In this document: positions 1 through 14,000 of the stretch, piece by piece
Numbering within the stretch: position 1 is the first letter of the stretch
Layout: each line of letters begins with the position of its first letter
Assembly: GCA_026261815.1 (NCBI GenBank)
Contig: JAMPIT010000230.1
Coordinates: 39,702,501-39,766,500, forward strand
DNA: 64,000 nucleotides
Direction: 5' to 3'
DNA from: Monarcha castaneiventris obscurior
Taxonomy: Eukaryota; Chordata; Aves; Passeriformes; Monarchidae
The notes under the pieces: generated by a model
Database searches by the model: none
Told to the model about the DNA's origin: nothing
What the model saw: the letters and a program-made list of their open reading frames with translations, nothing else
Program-made: the position numbers and the translations under genes

Positions 1-3000
1 CCCCAGCCCAGCGCATCATCCTGCTGGTTTGCCTAGGAGCTGGCTGTCAGGAACGACGGAGGAGGAAATAGTTTATTTTTAAGAGCATTTAGCCCTCACA
101 GCTTCTTGGCTCGGGGTGTCGGCAACGCAGCCTTGCACCGACGACATCCAGAGGTTTCATCCATCTGAGGCCATGAGAAAATCATTTGCACGTGGTTTGT
201 GAAAAGGGCAATTATTGAGGGTTTGGGGGTCAGTTGTTTGCAGGGTGTGGAACATTTAGAAGCGAGGACAAAAGATGTATCCTTCAGGCACTGCAGGGAG
301 GAGCTGGCAGCAGCTCAAAAGGTGCCCAGCCCCGAAGGAATATTTTAAAGTTTTCCTATTTTGTAGCTCTGCATCAGAGCAGCCCGCAGCAATCGCGCAG
401 CAGGACTCCTGCCTCCTCTTCCTAGCTTTGCCTTGGGCTTGCAGCGTCACCTTCTTCAAGAATACTTGTTTTCCTGGTTAATTTTCAAAAACATGACTTT
501 TCCCCCCCCCCCCCACGCCCACAGGAAGATCTGCAGGTACAAAAACCATTGGAGTTCAATGCACTGTAGCTGCAAACCCAGCTATCTACCTGGCTCCCTG
601 CTTTGCAGCCAGGTAAAGCATGACCCTGGGGTGCTGCCTCCATCCCCCTCTGTCCCTGGGCTCCTCTGTGCCCCCACCTCCCCAGAGCATCCCTGGTCCT
701 GGCCACTGCTTGGGTGGGAATAACTACCCTTTACCCCTGGAAGAAGCTGGTCAGGATGGTCAGGGTATGCTCAGTGGGAGAGGTGAGGGATGAAGAGAAA
801 GAAGAACAGGGGACTGCCGCAGCAAAGGGGTCCAGCCCAGTTAGACAGACCTTAAACTTTTCCCTCTTTTTCAGACATGATTCTCACTCCAGCGATGTCA
901 AGATTTCAGATTATTGGGAGATAAATTTAGAATAGATCTGAAAAGTAATTTAGAAACCTAAAAATAGCCCGGGAGCCTGTCCATCCAGTGACTGTAAAAC
1001 CAGAAGGGAGGAAGAAGGAGAAAAGTGACTGGGGGACTGGGGGCAAAAAGGAATAAACAATTATGAGAGTGGGCAGCCATGACAGAGAGAAATCTCTCTT
1101 GCATGTGTTCTGATCACTGGGATCTGGAGCTGGACAGGAAGCTATCTTAACTTGTCTCTGCACACACTGAGAAAATGCAGCCAGCTACTTTGATATTAAA
1201 ATTGAGAGATGCCATTTCACGTTGCAGTGGGTAGCCCTGTGTGACTGCTCTCTGCTTCCCCTTCTGCACCCTGTCCCGGCTGGGGCACCACCGGCACCCG
1301 TGGCCCAGCAGGATGTGATGCCTGATCTTTCTTTCTTTCCCTGATAGTGTCGTGGCAAACACCATTTGCCCTGAACGATTAACCAGATGTGGAGCTGGTG
1401 GGAATCAAAGAGCAACGGGGAATTTTCTTCAGGAGTTTTGGGAAACTGAGTAAATACAACTTGGCCAGTGATGGGGATTTGCTGTAGCAGGGTAGGACCT
1501 GGAGATCACTGACAGCCCCTAGCATGGTGAGCCAGTCCAGGGTGCCAGCAGGAAATCCAGACAAGAGCAAAAGGAGATGAGGTTGAAGATAAGCAGCAAT
1601 GTTTAAGCAAGGTGTCTGTGCTGAGGAGAAGCTGCCCACAGCGCAGGGCTACCGTCCATGCTGCAGGAAGGACCAGAGGCAGGCAACATAGTGCAGGCAG
1701 GGCTGGCTGCCCCAGCCAGAGCTGGAACAGGCTTACTGGTCCCCACGAGAAAGCAACCCAGTGGGACCAGTGTACTCAACTGCGATCACAGCACCAGAGC
1801 CCCAGGGGGAGTCCAGGGGGGCACGAGGAGGGGACAGTGAGGGCTGCAGATGTTTCCTGCTTGCTGAACATGAGCTGCAGAGAGGATATAAATGTTGGTG
1901 CTGCGAGCTAAGCCTTGCCTCGTATCACGCCTTGCTTTATAACCTCTTCTTTTTAATATCCTGTTGAGACAAACAGCCTGTGCGAGTGTGCTGGGGGGAT
2001 CTGCCAAGTAGCTGAGCATTTTAGAGCATTTCAACCTGAATGAGGCTCTAAGAAATTCAGTATTGCAGGAAGTGCTGGGCTGCCAAATTGCTCCTGTCCC
2101 AACCTTGGGTCCCTCAAGGGCAAAAGAGAGATGTGAATGGCCACAGGGTCTGGGTCAGGCACTTTGGTTTGATGGTAACAGATCATGGAGGGCGGGGATT
2201 GCAGCAGGACAGGGAGATGATGTGAGAGGTGCTGAGATGGTTGGTCCAAGGAGTCATAGGATGCCATGGACATCTCCCATGTGATCTCCTGGGACACTGT
2301 AATGCTTTTGTCTAGCTGCAGCTGGCATGCATGGTGATGAATATAGGTATTTGGATATAGATCAAACATATGACACTACTGGCCACCATGAGCCACATGG
2401 CCTGTGTCATAAGTGCATTCCTGGCAGCAGAAATGTCACCTCTCCTTCTGTGTCTTCCATCAAAGAGGTGATGTTGCTGCAGGTATTTCTCCTTCCCCTC
2501 TCAGCACGTATCCCTGCTTCCAGAGTGTTGTTAGATGTCCAGAACCACATGGGACTGAGGCCCACAGGGGGCAAGAGCCTCTGCTTTACTTACACCCATG
2601 TCCCCTGATGACTGATGCCTGGCAGAGTTCTCCCCTAGCACTATGAATTATGCCCTGTTTCTCTAACAGGTGCTTTTGAGGCAGACACATGATCATCCCT
2701 CATGCAGTCTGTCACCATGCTATCACCTCCAACTGGAAAGAGGGATACAGACAAGGGGAATGGCATGGGCCAAGGTGTCACCTCTTCTTGCATCATCAGC
2801 ACCCGGACTAGGAAGGTGGGTGTCCAGTAGCACAAAGCCCATATGGGGTTCACCACGGCCATGGCCCTAAATCTTCTAAACCATGGGGTGAACTTTCAGC
2901 CTCACAGGTTTGCCCCTGCACCATCTGGCATCCCAGCCAGCCCCGTGATCCTGTTGTAGTAGGGCCAAATCCTGCTCCCTGCCATGGGCTGATCACCATC

Positions 3001-3594
3001 CTGAGTGGGGGAACTGATGGAAGGAATCTCACCTTGCCCCAGATCCCACAGTCACCAACCCCACCAGCAAGGGAACCATCCCTTCCCCTCAGCAGGAGCT
3101 CGATTGCAGCCTCAGTTCCCCCAGTGAGAATGACCAGGGGGCACTTCCTACTGCCCTGCCCCCAGTTATCCACACCAGGTTCTACTTTGTTGCCTGTCTC
3201 AGAAAAAACCCCACCCTTTTAAGAAAACGTGTAACTCAGACTACTCATTTCTGTCACTTTGGGGACAACCTATTTTTGCAGGGCACACTGAGCTTTTTGA
3301 CTGCATTCCCCAGGGGGCAACAAGCCTTGGGTGTTGGATTCCCAGAGCCCATCTCCACAGGGTGGTCGCACAGGGGGTTAGCGGGGTCTGTCCCCCCCAG
3401 AGCTGCACAGACCTCGGCCTGGGCCGCTCTGTCCTAACAGTGACATGCAGTGGCGGCAGGCTGCAATGGAGGCTGGAGGTACCCTTGTGCTGGTGCCAGC
3501 TAGCAGCCTTCTGTAGCCGTGCCTTTATTGTTTTTCACTCAGGCGTCAATGTTTTATCTGGATAGCGGATTCTGCCCTCGTTTCCCGCAGCAGG

Positions 3595-3920
3595 GTTCCC
3601 TCCTGGTGCCATTCTGTCACGCCTGGGGGTGCGCACACACGGGCCTGCCGCAGCCCCGGCTGCGGACACCCGGCTGAGCAGCAGCCGAGCTGCCTCCGCC
3701 CTTCCTCGGGCACGGCCAGCCCGCGGGCGCTGCTGCATCTCCCGAAGCGAGAGATTCCTCTGGGATACATCCCCGTGTCCCGCTCAGCCCACGTCTGTGG
3801 GTCTCAACACCTGCCTGTGATGGAACCGCTGGAAGGAAGGGAGCCTCTCCCCCGCCCTCCGTCCCTCTCCGCAGGCGGGCAGGGCGCAGCGCCCGCCCAG
3901 CCCTGGCACATACTTCTGCA
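3595..3920. promoter_or_regulatory. Orphan CpG-rich patch
   Basis: About 325 bp with high GC and many CpGs, against a mostly CpG-poor background. It looks like a small CpG island. No open frame nearby resembles a known protein. It lies about 7 kb beyond the ABHD5 stop codon. It could be the promoter of a non-coding RNA, an enhancer, or simply GC-rich DNA. Confidence 0.45.
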
Positions 3921-5174
3921 CTGCTTACCTGCTGCTGCTTGCAGATCAAGTAGCTAATGTCTAAGCAGCCCCATTTAAACCCACAATCAAATTACGGGAA
4001 CAAAATTAGAAGCCAGACTGGAGCCACTTTAAAAGTTACCCCTTATTTAATAATTCTGTTGCAGTTATTTTTCCCTCTTATCACCATTTATTCTCATTCT
4101 GAGGCTGGTCTGTAATAATCGAGGAGGTTCATTTGTGCCCCCCTCCTCTTTCCAATGTCTAGTCTTTCTGTGTGGATTTCATTTCTGCCTGTGAAAAGGC
4201 ATTAGGATAAATAAAACAAAGACGCAGCACTACAGAGATCTACGTTAATGGGATGGCACCACATTCACCCCTTCTACAACCTGCCCTTTCCCATATGAAA
4301 GGGGTGAATCAAACTGATGAAACCCCTCTTTCAGCCCTGCCCCAAACCTTTAGGTACCAATCTGTCAGGTGTGGAAGAAGAAATTGCAGCGCAGCTCTTT
4401 CTTTAAAAGCAGCTCGGAGGAAAAGCCGGGGCGGTTTGGGAGCGCCGTGTCCCCTCTAGTGGGGTCTGCGCAGAATTGATGGAGCAAAGGAGAAGAGAGC
4501 CTCAGCTTCCCGACCGACGGGGAAAAGGAGAGGACAGTGTCCCCCTCCCTCCCTGCTCCTGCCATCCCTTCTCCACACGGCCAGCAGCGCAGGCATGGAG
4601 GTAGTGGGGTGGCAGGGATGCACAGCCCCAACCGGGAGCGGGCTTGCACTGAAGAAGCTGGGGGAAATACTGTTATAATAATTTGCCTATTAATTAGAGG
4701 TGTGACTTGATGAGAGGTTAGATTCATTCACCTGGCTGGATTTTCATGTTTCTACGTATTGCTGGGATAAAAATAAATGCATTTTCTCACTAACCCTTCA
4801 GCATTTTAGCAAAAAACTATTTTTGGAACCCTCATAAAACAATATATATCCATTCTACAATAGGCAACACTACTGTGTGCTTAACAGTTGTTGTCCCCCA
4901 AACTGCTGCTGAAATCTGCCTGTATTTAAAAAAGCCCCGAAATAGGTTATGCCCCATTTTGGTGACAACTGTTCCTGTGACACACCTGAATTCTTGTTTT
5001 CAGTGAACAAAGCATGACCCTAAATAGTGCACTCAGGTAGGCTTTGCTGTCAGGAACTATGGCAGGTGTCACAGCCTGGAAGCTGCTTTGGGGTGATGCA
5101 CAGTCCCAGAACAGCCCAATCCTGCAGAACAGAGTTACCTGTTGTCATGGGGGCTGAGGCATGGGAGATCTCCA

Positions 5175-5270
5175 TGAAGGTAATTCAGGTTGGATGCAGC
5201 TTTCAGGGTTGCAACTAGATAATCTTAGAAGTTTCTTACAACACAACCCATTCTGTGATTCTATGATTCT
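5175..5270 (+). repeat. CR1 LINE 3' tail, degraded
   Basis: The sequence resembles the end of CR1: a GGTTGGAT-like motif, a degraded CTAGATAATCTTAGAAG segment, and a terminal ATTCTGTGATTCTATGATTCT-like tail. It is heavily diverged and only the last 100 bp are recognisable. Confidence 0.65.
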
Positions 5271-8200
5271 ACAACTTTAGGCCAGGAAATACGTTCCCAG
5301 CTGGGGAACCTCCTGCATGGCCAGGCCTCTTGCTGAGCACAGAGAGGGGCTAAAAGCTAGGAAGGAGTCAGAGCCAGGGGATGAGCCAGCTGGCTCCCCA
5401 CTTTTCTCTGTGCCTTACCTGCACCCACTATTGCTCTGCAAAGCTCCTTTGTGTGACAAACAGCCACAGCAGCTTCAGCTGTGAGCAGGCTCACTGCTGG
5501 CAGAATGCTTGGACGGAGGTGTTTAGGATGCCCAAGAGGCTCAAGGTTTCATCCTGCAGCTCAGGGAGCTGGACACAGGGAAATAAATTGTGAGTCGGGG
5601 GTGTGCAGCAAGCAAATCTGACAGCAGCATGGCGCTGAGGCCCTGCAAGCCAGGAAACAAACCAGGGTCAAGTGCTCACCATCCCACTGCTCTCAGGAAT
5701 CATGACGTGCTGCTCTTTCTACCCTCATGCACGACCCCACTACCAGAGTCTTCCTTCCACTGTGTTTGCAGAATGGTTATTTTCCTTAACCCTGTACTTA
5801 CCAGAGCATCTACTGGGGGTACTCATGAGGCAGAACTGGCCATGGCACATGGCTGATCACAGGGGCTCAGTGTCCAGCAGGACAAGCTGAGGGAGATCAA
5901 TCTCACTCCTGGCAGGCACCAAGAACAACACAAACCTCAGGTAGGCATCAGTAATAATTTCCTTTTCAGAGGGGGTCTCTGGCTGAGGGATTTGCATGCA
6001 CAGAGCTGTCTAGTCTCCATTTTAGGTTTGGGCTCTGAGTGAATGCAAGAATCTTTAAATAAAGTCAAAGCAGAAAGGCAGGTGGGTATCAGGCCAGCAT
6101 TTAAATATCACAAAGCTACAAAGGAAGTGATAGCCGCACCTTGTTCCACACACAGCTCCAGTCATTTACACATCAAGTAGGTGAATGCGAGGGTGCAGAA
6201 ATAGACCTGTAAATATATGGAGATCCTGCTTTTACAGTAGTTCATTTTCAAAGCACATCTACTCCTTAGCATACATTTGGGGTCACACTCCATTTCACAG
6301 CCCCTGCCCTGCTTCCCAAGACTTACAGTTTGCTAGCTTTCCTCTGCAAGTGAAGCAAAAAATGCAAGTAAACACCTAACTTGTAGTGTTGTCACCACTT
6401 TCATCTTGCTGCTAATTACTAATGCAAATTATGTACATATCTAAAAATGTCTTCAGTACATTCCTGCTACTTGTGTTTCCTAAAGTATATGTGGCAAATA
6501 TTTCCATATTTTATACTTCTACATTCTACTACCCACATACAAATCTTAAGGTAGGATATCCCTGTGATCAAAGGCAACAAGGCAAACTGCAACAGAGCCA
6601 AGGTACCCCTCGCCTTTTTTAAGATGAATTTATGATCTTTAGTGATACATCTTGTTGTACATCTTGATTTTTCATCTTACCTCAGGCAGTCCAGTGACCC
6701 CCTACCTCACGCTTCACCATCAGCTCACTTCTGATTCGTGAGAATAGAGTTTCTCATGATTTCTTGAGTGCTGCACTTGAGGTAATTCTTTAAGGTTCCT
6801 GTCCAAGTACCAGTCTGAGGCAATAGCATCCAGCTTGGGAAAAAAGCCTGGCATTCTGAGGACAAGCTTTAGCCAAAGGAGGGATACCAAAACTTTAAAG
6901 TGCCCCATATAGTGTAGATCCAAGCTTTCCAACTAGACTTCCCTCTAGCTGGCACTGCAGGCGTCCTCCTTACCTTGGTAGGCTGTGCTACTTGCACACT
7001 AGACACCCCAAACTTTCCCTCACCATTTCCCTTCTCCTCCAGAGCTGACCAGCTCTTGGATGTTCCCACCCCAAAGCTCTTCAGCTGAATTTTGCTGTTT
7101 CCAGCTGCCTCATTCCTTTCTAGCTCTTACTGTTCCTTGTGGTGTAGGCTGTCATCCCAGCCTCGTGCCTCTGCTCTCCACACTGGTCTGTCCATCACCT
7201 GCCTGAAAACCTGAAGGCTCCATCCATTTCCATCTGCTGCCCCTAACACCCAAAGGCAGCTGCTGCACACGCCTGTGTCCTGTTCTGATCTTACCAGTCC
7301 CACTAAAACGTGTCTCTCTTCAGTTACCCGTAGTGCCCCAATGTTTTACAAGTTTCATTTGTGCTTCCTACAAAACAAAAATCCCCCGATTTATGTTTCA
7401 AGGCAACATGGCTGTGATGCCATGCTCCAAGATTGCAGGATGGCCTGATGGTCAACTGGCCAAAAGCACCCAACAAAAGGATAGATAAGCCAAGGAGCTC
7501 CAAGAAATTACCCATTTAAAACCAGTTGACTGTGAGCCTTAGGCTTCTGCAGGCTCACGTTTTAATGAATGCTAACAAAACAGGCATTCCTGAAAATGAC
7601 TGCCCATACATTAATTCCAGATGTTTTAATTGTATTTAATCTTGTTTCCATCCCAGTGAAAAAGCTGAGTAACTGTGATCTGGAAGGGCTGGGAATTAGA
7701 GGAACCACAATGAGGACCACAGAAAGCATTTCAGAGAGAGACTGGCACATCAGTTCAGCACAAACAGTTGTAGCAACCTTAAAAAGATAACTTTTAAAAA
7801 GAAAGGCCAGCATTGGTTTAATCCAAGTGAAACCAGATGATGACATTTCTCTTGTTTGGACCCATTTTTCCAAGATCAACACATATGAATACACATTTTC
7901 CGTTTCCATTTCACAATCAGATACAAACAGGGACTTCCTTGTGATGGTTGTGAATGTTTTATTATAGAGTCTTATCAACAAGTTCTCTGAAAATCAGTTT
8001 TTCAGAACTAAAATCTAATCTGGCAGGGTTCAATAAGTAACAAGATGAACTCAGCCATGGCAAACAAAATATTACTAAGTTACTTTAAATAAATTTTATC
8101 ACAACAACCTCAGGAAGAGTGTGTCCTGGAGATTTAGGCAGTTTATCTTGGATTTTTATTAATATTTTGGATTCTTTTTGTTATGCTCTAGCCTCTGGTA

Positions 8201-8834
8201 CACAGCTGTCTTCATTTTGATGCTAGAATGGGATAGATCTTTGGGTGCCTTTATGCCTGTGATTCTTGTCTTATTTTATAGTGCTGTAATAAAAATAGCA
8301 TCATCAGCATTCAGTGCTCACCACAGTACATTTAAGCAACTGGTCATTGCACTGAAACAGAACTTCTGGAGAAACTGGGATTATTTCCAGACAGTAATGG
8401 CTCACAAAAGGTCTCGCTCCCACGTCTTTTCAGCCATTCATCTTCTGTTCAGCACCTCCTATGACATTTATTACAGTAATTTGATCAGGTTATGTTGCAC
8501 ACAATAGGACATCCAGAATCCCATCGTGACCTTCAGAGCAGCATCTAATACTGCCTGGAAGACAATCCAGAATCATTTTCCTTATACATACAATCAACAT
8601 TCTCAGCTTGCAGCTACTTGTTGACAAACATTCGCCAGTTTCAGTTAAATATAAGGAAACCTAAGAACATTGAGACATTTGAAAATAAGCATTATCATAT
8701 TTTTAATGTATTTTGGATGGTTTACCTCAACTTAACCAATAACTCTTGATTTCCAGGGCTTAATTGCACATAACTTTTATAAAAGCAATATAATGTCTTA
8801 ACATTAATCAAATATTTAACATTTAAGAATTTTT

Positions 8835-10941
8835 TTTATTGTGCAAAACATAAGCAATAAGTCTTATTAGTACAATAAGCTGAAAAAGCAAGGGATATTT
8901 AAAACAATATTCACATCCAGTGTGCAATTTTTATCCCTACTTCCAACTTTTGATGTGGGATCTACAATTCCCATCAGTAAGTGCTGTCTGAAAATACCAA
9001 TAGTTTGTTCCACCTTTTATTATCTGGAGGAGACTCAAAATTTATTTTTGCATTAAGTTTTTATGCACAACTAAAACAGCTGTTTAAGTTGATAAATAGA
9101 AAATAAGACACTGAAAAGGGTGAAAAATAACCAACATGCTGAAGGCATCCACCTAAATGGTGGCATGACTAATAATTTATAGCTTATATTAAAAAATTGA
9201 ATTAATAATTCTGGTTTTCTATTTTCAACACACGATTTTAGCAAATAACCCAAAATTTTGTTTTACAGTTCTGGCATCTGCTAGTTGAAAAAGTAATTTA
9301 ATTCAATCTTAATTTTAATTAAAATCTTTATCTTGCTAGATATTAAGTGCTACCAGTCAAGGCAGCCACAAAAACTGTTTGATGTTTACATAGCACCATA
9401 CAGATAAATATCTCCTTCAGTAAGAGAGATTATGTTCTGCTGGGGAACATAATCAGATTATTTCCTGAATATTTTAGGTATCTTTGTCTTCCACATCATA
9501 AATATGTGCAACAATTCCTTAATTTGAGAAAAAAATGCACATAATTCAAGCTTTAAGACAGCGCTATCATTAATTCAAATTCTCTTTGTATAAAAGTATC
9601 AAGAACTCTTCAGTAGTCAATTGAATATTCAAAAACAGATCAATAGTTTTATGTAAACTTGTTAAAAAACAAACCACCACATAATTTGGCTTTAAAGTGA
9701 CAAAGTATTTTTTCTTAATATAATTTACTAGGCATGTAAAGAACTAACATCAAACTGTAATTCAAAAAGTAGCGGAGACTGGACTATCTCTGATATTGAA
9801 ATACTCAATTAAAATCCATAAAGAATCTCCAAAACATGTAATTACAATTCATTACAGTGGTATTGTTCATTCCAATAATGATCCTTCCTATAAGAAGGCT
9901 GCATGTTAAATAAAATACATTAAGCTGTTGCAGTTCCCCATTAGAGAACATCAATATTCTGCCTCTGCCTCCCCTTCAGCCCCAATTCACTAAAATATGG
10001 ACTAGGCTTTCTACCGAAAGAAAATGGGAAATATGCTCACTATCCTGGTGGATATTTCCTATCCCTAATCAAAATCTTATCAGCTTATCCACAATTGTTA
10101 GGTTTAGACTAGTAACAAATCTTGCAGTAAAGTGTTAAAAATAGATGGAGTAACTAACAAGCCATCTTCTGTATTTTAAACCACAGAAATCTACACATCA
10201 AAATATTTATGGAAGCATGAATGCTGGTGACATCATCGACTCTTACACTGAGTCTTCCGTAAAAGTTGCACAGATGGAAAAGGATGCCTTGAGATAAATG
10301 GAAATAAAACCCAACAGAAGATAGATTTCCTAATACTGAGCCTCAATTTCTAACAAACTAACAAACATATTTCAGTGACAGACACTGCTCATTATTTTGG
10401 CCCCGTCCCTTTCCCAAAATCAATTTCATAAGCTGTTACCACTCCAATTAAAAAACAAACCCTCTTATAATATTGTATATGGAGTTCTGAGTTCCAAAAA
10501 TAAAATACATATGCAGTTTCATATTCTTGCTATGAAACATCAGCTAAAAAGTATGAACGTTCATAAAGAAACCAAATTGCATTTTGTACATTGTATCTCT
10601 ATTGATACAGTTCTCTGTGTTGGAGAATTCAGCATTTTTAGAAAGTTCAGCATGTGCAAAGTTCAATTAAATTTTGAAGAAAATTCCAGTTTCAAAAGTT
10701 ACATGTAATTTTGTATCTGACATGATAATTTCAAAAAAAAAAGCTGTACAAAGTTAGCTTCAAATCTCTTCATTCCCCCCAAAAATAGGCACTCAGTGGT
10801 TTAAGTGTGCAAATGGCTTCTTAGAAGAAACAGTGTGCAAACAGAGCCTGTTCCATTAGCTCTGCGTTCTTTAGTGATTTCCTAGAGCGTATTGCCATTA
10901 AATGCTATCTACGGTATGACTTTCTAAAGACCAGAAGACAT
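8835..10941 (-). other. ABHD5: Probable ABHD5 3' UTR
   Basis: About 2.1 kb of AT-rich, repeat-free sequence follows the stop codon. Minus-strand AATAAA signals (plus TTTATT) occur at 9016-9021, 9041-9046 and 8835-8840. Which one is used cannot be decided by eye; further candidates lie beyond, to about 7.95 kb. The left boundary given here is a guess at one plausible site. Confidence 0.35.
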
Positions 10942-11031
10942 TCAGTCCACAGAGTCACAGATGTCTTTCACTTTCTCATTGAAGTCTTCAGGTTGGTCAG
11001 CATACACGTAATGACCTGCACCGAGGATAGC
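10942..11031 (-). CDS. ABHD5: ABHD5 coding exon 7 (C-terminus)
   Basis: Encodes [19 protein letters not shown] through ICDSVD and a TGA stop. It holds the HX4D motif (H321, D326). The acceptor is CCTCCAG|GCT with a good pyrimidine tract. Confidence 0.96.
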   Translation of the reverse strand, partial: AILGAGHYVYADQPEDFNEKVKDICDSVD

Positions 11032-14000
11032 CTGGAGGATAAAGGTGAAGAAACATGTCAACATCACAAAAATGTAACAAACAAATAAATACTGGGACAG
11101 GTGAAGAACCCGGCTTTTACACATTACCTAAGAGCTGGCATCATATAGCCTAAAAAACCACTCTAAACATAAGGAATACTAAAATATTCTTTTCCTTGTA
11201 AAGAAACTTTCCTACACAGGAGAAGAAAATAAAACTACTGCTTATTCAACTGCTCACCTTGTTGAAAAATACCCCACCACTGAAGTGTGCACAAGTCACT
11301 GCACAACAAACTTAGTAGATATATATGCCTTGCTTGCTTCCCTTCACTCTCCACTCAAATGGTCTATTTCTATAATCTGTTATTCTCTGTAAGAATGCTA
11401 CAAAGTAAACCATCACCACAGTGTACAGCAAAGGTACTTGACCTATTTCCCTTCCATTTTAGTCAGTCCAACACTACTTATTTAAAACTGTTCTTCCCTC
11501 CCCTCCTTAAAATACTTTCTCTTAAGTCTCTAACCAAATCTCATAAAAGTATAGCTAGGTTATTGTGTTAAAAACTCTCAGAAACTCAAAGTAAAAATTA
11601 CTTACAAACAAACACTGTAATAAAAGCACAGAACCCCCATGCATTTTACCAAGCTTGGCCCTGCCAGTCCACATCTCGGTCTCATTAGAGCCCATGCCTG
11701 CCTATGGCTTCTTGAGCATGCCTGCAATTCTACCACTCCAAATTACCTTTTAGAATCTGTATTTGATTTGGCAAAATTTTAACCTGGAATACAATAAAAT
11801 TTTCCACAGTGCCTTCTAGAAGTTCTTGACCAGAGCAAAAAAAATCTGCCTGCATGGAAAATGCTTATCCCAGCAATATATTGTACACTTTTAACAGTGA
11901 CTTTCTGTTACAACTCCCTCTTTGGTTAAGCAGTGAAGTGACACTTTCAGTCTGGATATCAACATTTATGCAATGTATCTGTGCTCTTTAACACACTTAA
12001 AAGAGTTGGATAACAATGTCTTTCCTCTGAGTTCCAGCTCTGAATTTAGATGTATTGAGTTATAAAATTTTGGTTGGATGACTTGTTATAGTATAGTATC
12101 AACATTACATATTGTACACTTCTGTCCAGATAGTTCCAGACATCAGTAAGATCACAGCTGGTGTGTTCAAACATTTTATCACCTCACAGCATTTTAACAT
12201 GTATGCATATTCAATTATCACAGCTGACTGATGTGAAAATGTGTGAAGAGTACTTTTAAATTAGTTTGTTTTTATAGAAATCAGCAACAAAAAAATGCAG
12301 TGTGCACATTTGCATCAAGTTTTAAGCACACACATTTTAAATGACAATACCATAGCTTTAAACGAAAATGTCTTAGGTAGTAAGACAACATCAAGTATTT
12401 TTTTTAAAGACTTAAAGAAAGATGCTTACAAGAACCTAAGCACCAGGTACAAACTATTCTTATTGGAGAAACAAATGCATTATATAAACAGATGAAGAGA
12501 GTTTATGAGAGCCTCCCCACAATCTTATATACATGGAGATAGTAGGACTGCTGTGGTTTAAAACACAGACAAGAACAGTGACCACAACACCAACTTCTAT
12601 TAGCACACTGTAGAACAAATTAAAGAATCACCTTGCTCACTGACCTAGTTTGGCCTCTAGTGCTACAGAAGTTTTGTTTTTAGCCTAGGGACTCAACAGT
12701 TTTGTCTAGGTTTTCTCTGATGTAACATTTGTTTTCTCTCTCTCTGTTACAGAAAACAGAACTTATTACCCCAGGCTCTAAATCAAAAGTGACACCATTA
12801 CCACAGCTGGTATTCTCTTCCACACAGAATCATAGAATGGTTTGGGTTGGAAGGGACCTTAAAGCTCATTTAGTTCCAACCCCGCTGCCACAGGCAGGGA
12901 CACGTCCCCCTAGACCAGGCTGCTCAGGGCCCCATCCAGCCTGGCTACATAGATATGACTTAAACAAATCCACACGAAAAACAAACAACTGCCTTAAAAG
13001 TCAAACTTACTATTGTCTTCACATAGGAATTTGGTCTCAGAGACTGGATAGTGCTGCCAGAATTGCCATCTATACATGAACGTGCTCCATAGACCACTGT
13101 GATAGGAATGTCTCGATCCATTTGTGAAATCCGTTGCAGCATTGGCCTCTTTGCCCATCCGTAAGGAATCGTCATGTTCTTGAAAGCTGTTTCACCACTT
13201 CAACACATTCAAAAGGGTAAAAACTATTTCAATTGCCATTGGATCTGCTTTTTATCTAAACTGGAGTATCTGTGCCTTTTGGTAGCACAGAGTACACGAA
13301 GTTGGGATTTTTTACAATTAAGAGAAGTAAGTTTTCAAGGTTTACATATAATTTTCAGCAGAAAGAGCCCATGTTTTAGCATGACTGAGTGGTAGCACTT
13401 AAAAGAATGAAATGCCTTATTTTCAAAGTTTTTAAAGACATTATTTACACATTAAAATTCTCCAACAATTAATTAAATGCAGTGCCCAAACTCTCACAGA
13501 ATTAACACAAATTGAGAAGAAATACAAAATTGGGATACTTTTTATGTTTATCAGGATCTGGAATTCAGACAAACTGCAATGGTACCTTTTTCTTCCATAC
13601 AATAAATGCCACAATTAAAAAAAAAAATAGCATGCACACTGCTGCCATGGCCATTGGAGGGAGTAGCAGGCACTCCATAAATGAACAACAGACTTCAAAA
13701 CATACACTGAGAAACTCACACTCACCTGGGTGACTGTACATTGCAGTGATAGATATATTCAGCCACAGTGTTGTCATCAAACATTGATGAATATTTTCGC
13801 TTGAAATCTGGTCTTAAACGCTGAACAAGGCTTAATCCTGTTAAAACCAGAAAACACTGTTAGAGGGGGAATGAGTATAAATTACTTTATCAGATTGCCT
13901 AATGCTTTTCATTAGAGCCCTCAAAACACATCCCCTTGAAACTTGTGGCTTCTAAACCTGTATTTGGTTTTACCACTTGCATGTCCTGGAATTACCTGCA

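Larger units (their letters stand above)
1..8834. other. Intergenic sequence downstream of ABHD5
   Basis: No gene recognised. The region holds a C13 homopolymer at 502-514, a CpG-rich patch at about 3595-3920, an old CR1 tail near 5.2 kb, and pyrimidine-rich sequence at about 7.08-7.33 kb. Short open frames are unsupported. In human the next gene beyond ABHD5 is TOPAZ1, but none of it is visible here. Confidence 0.6.
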
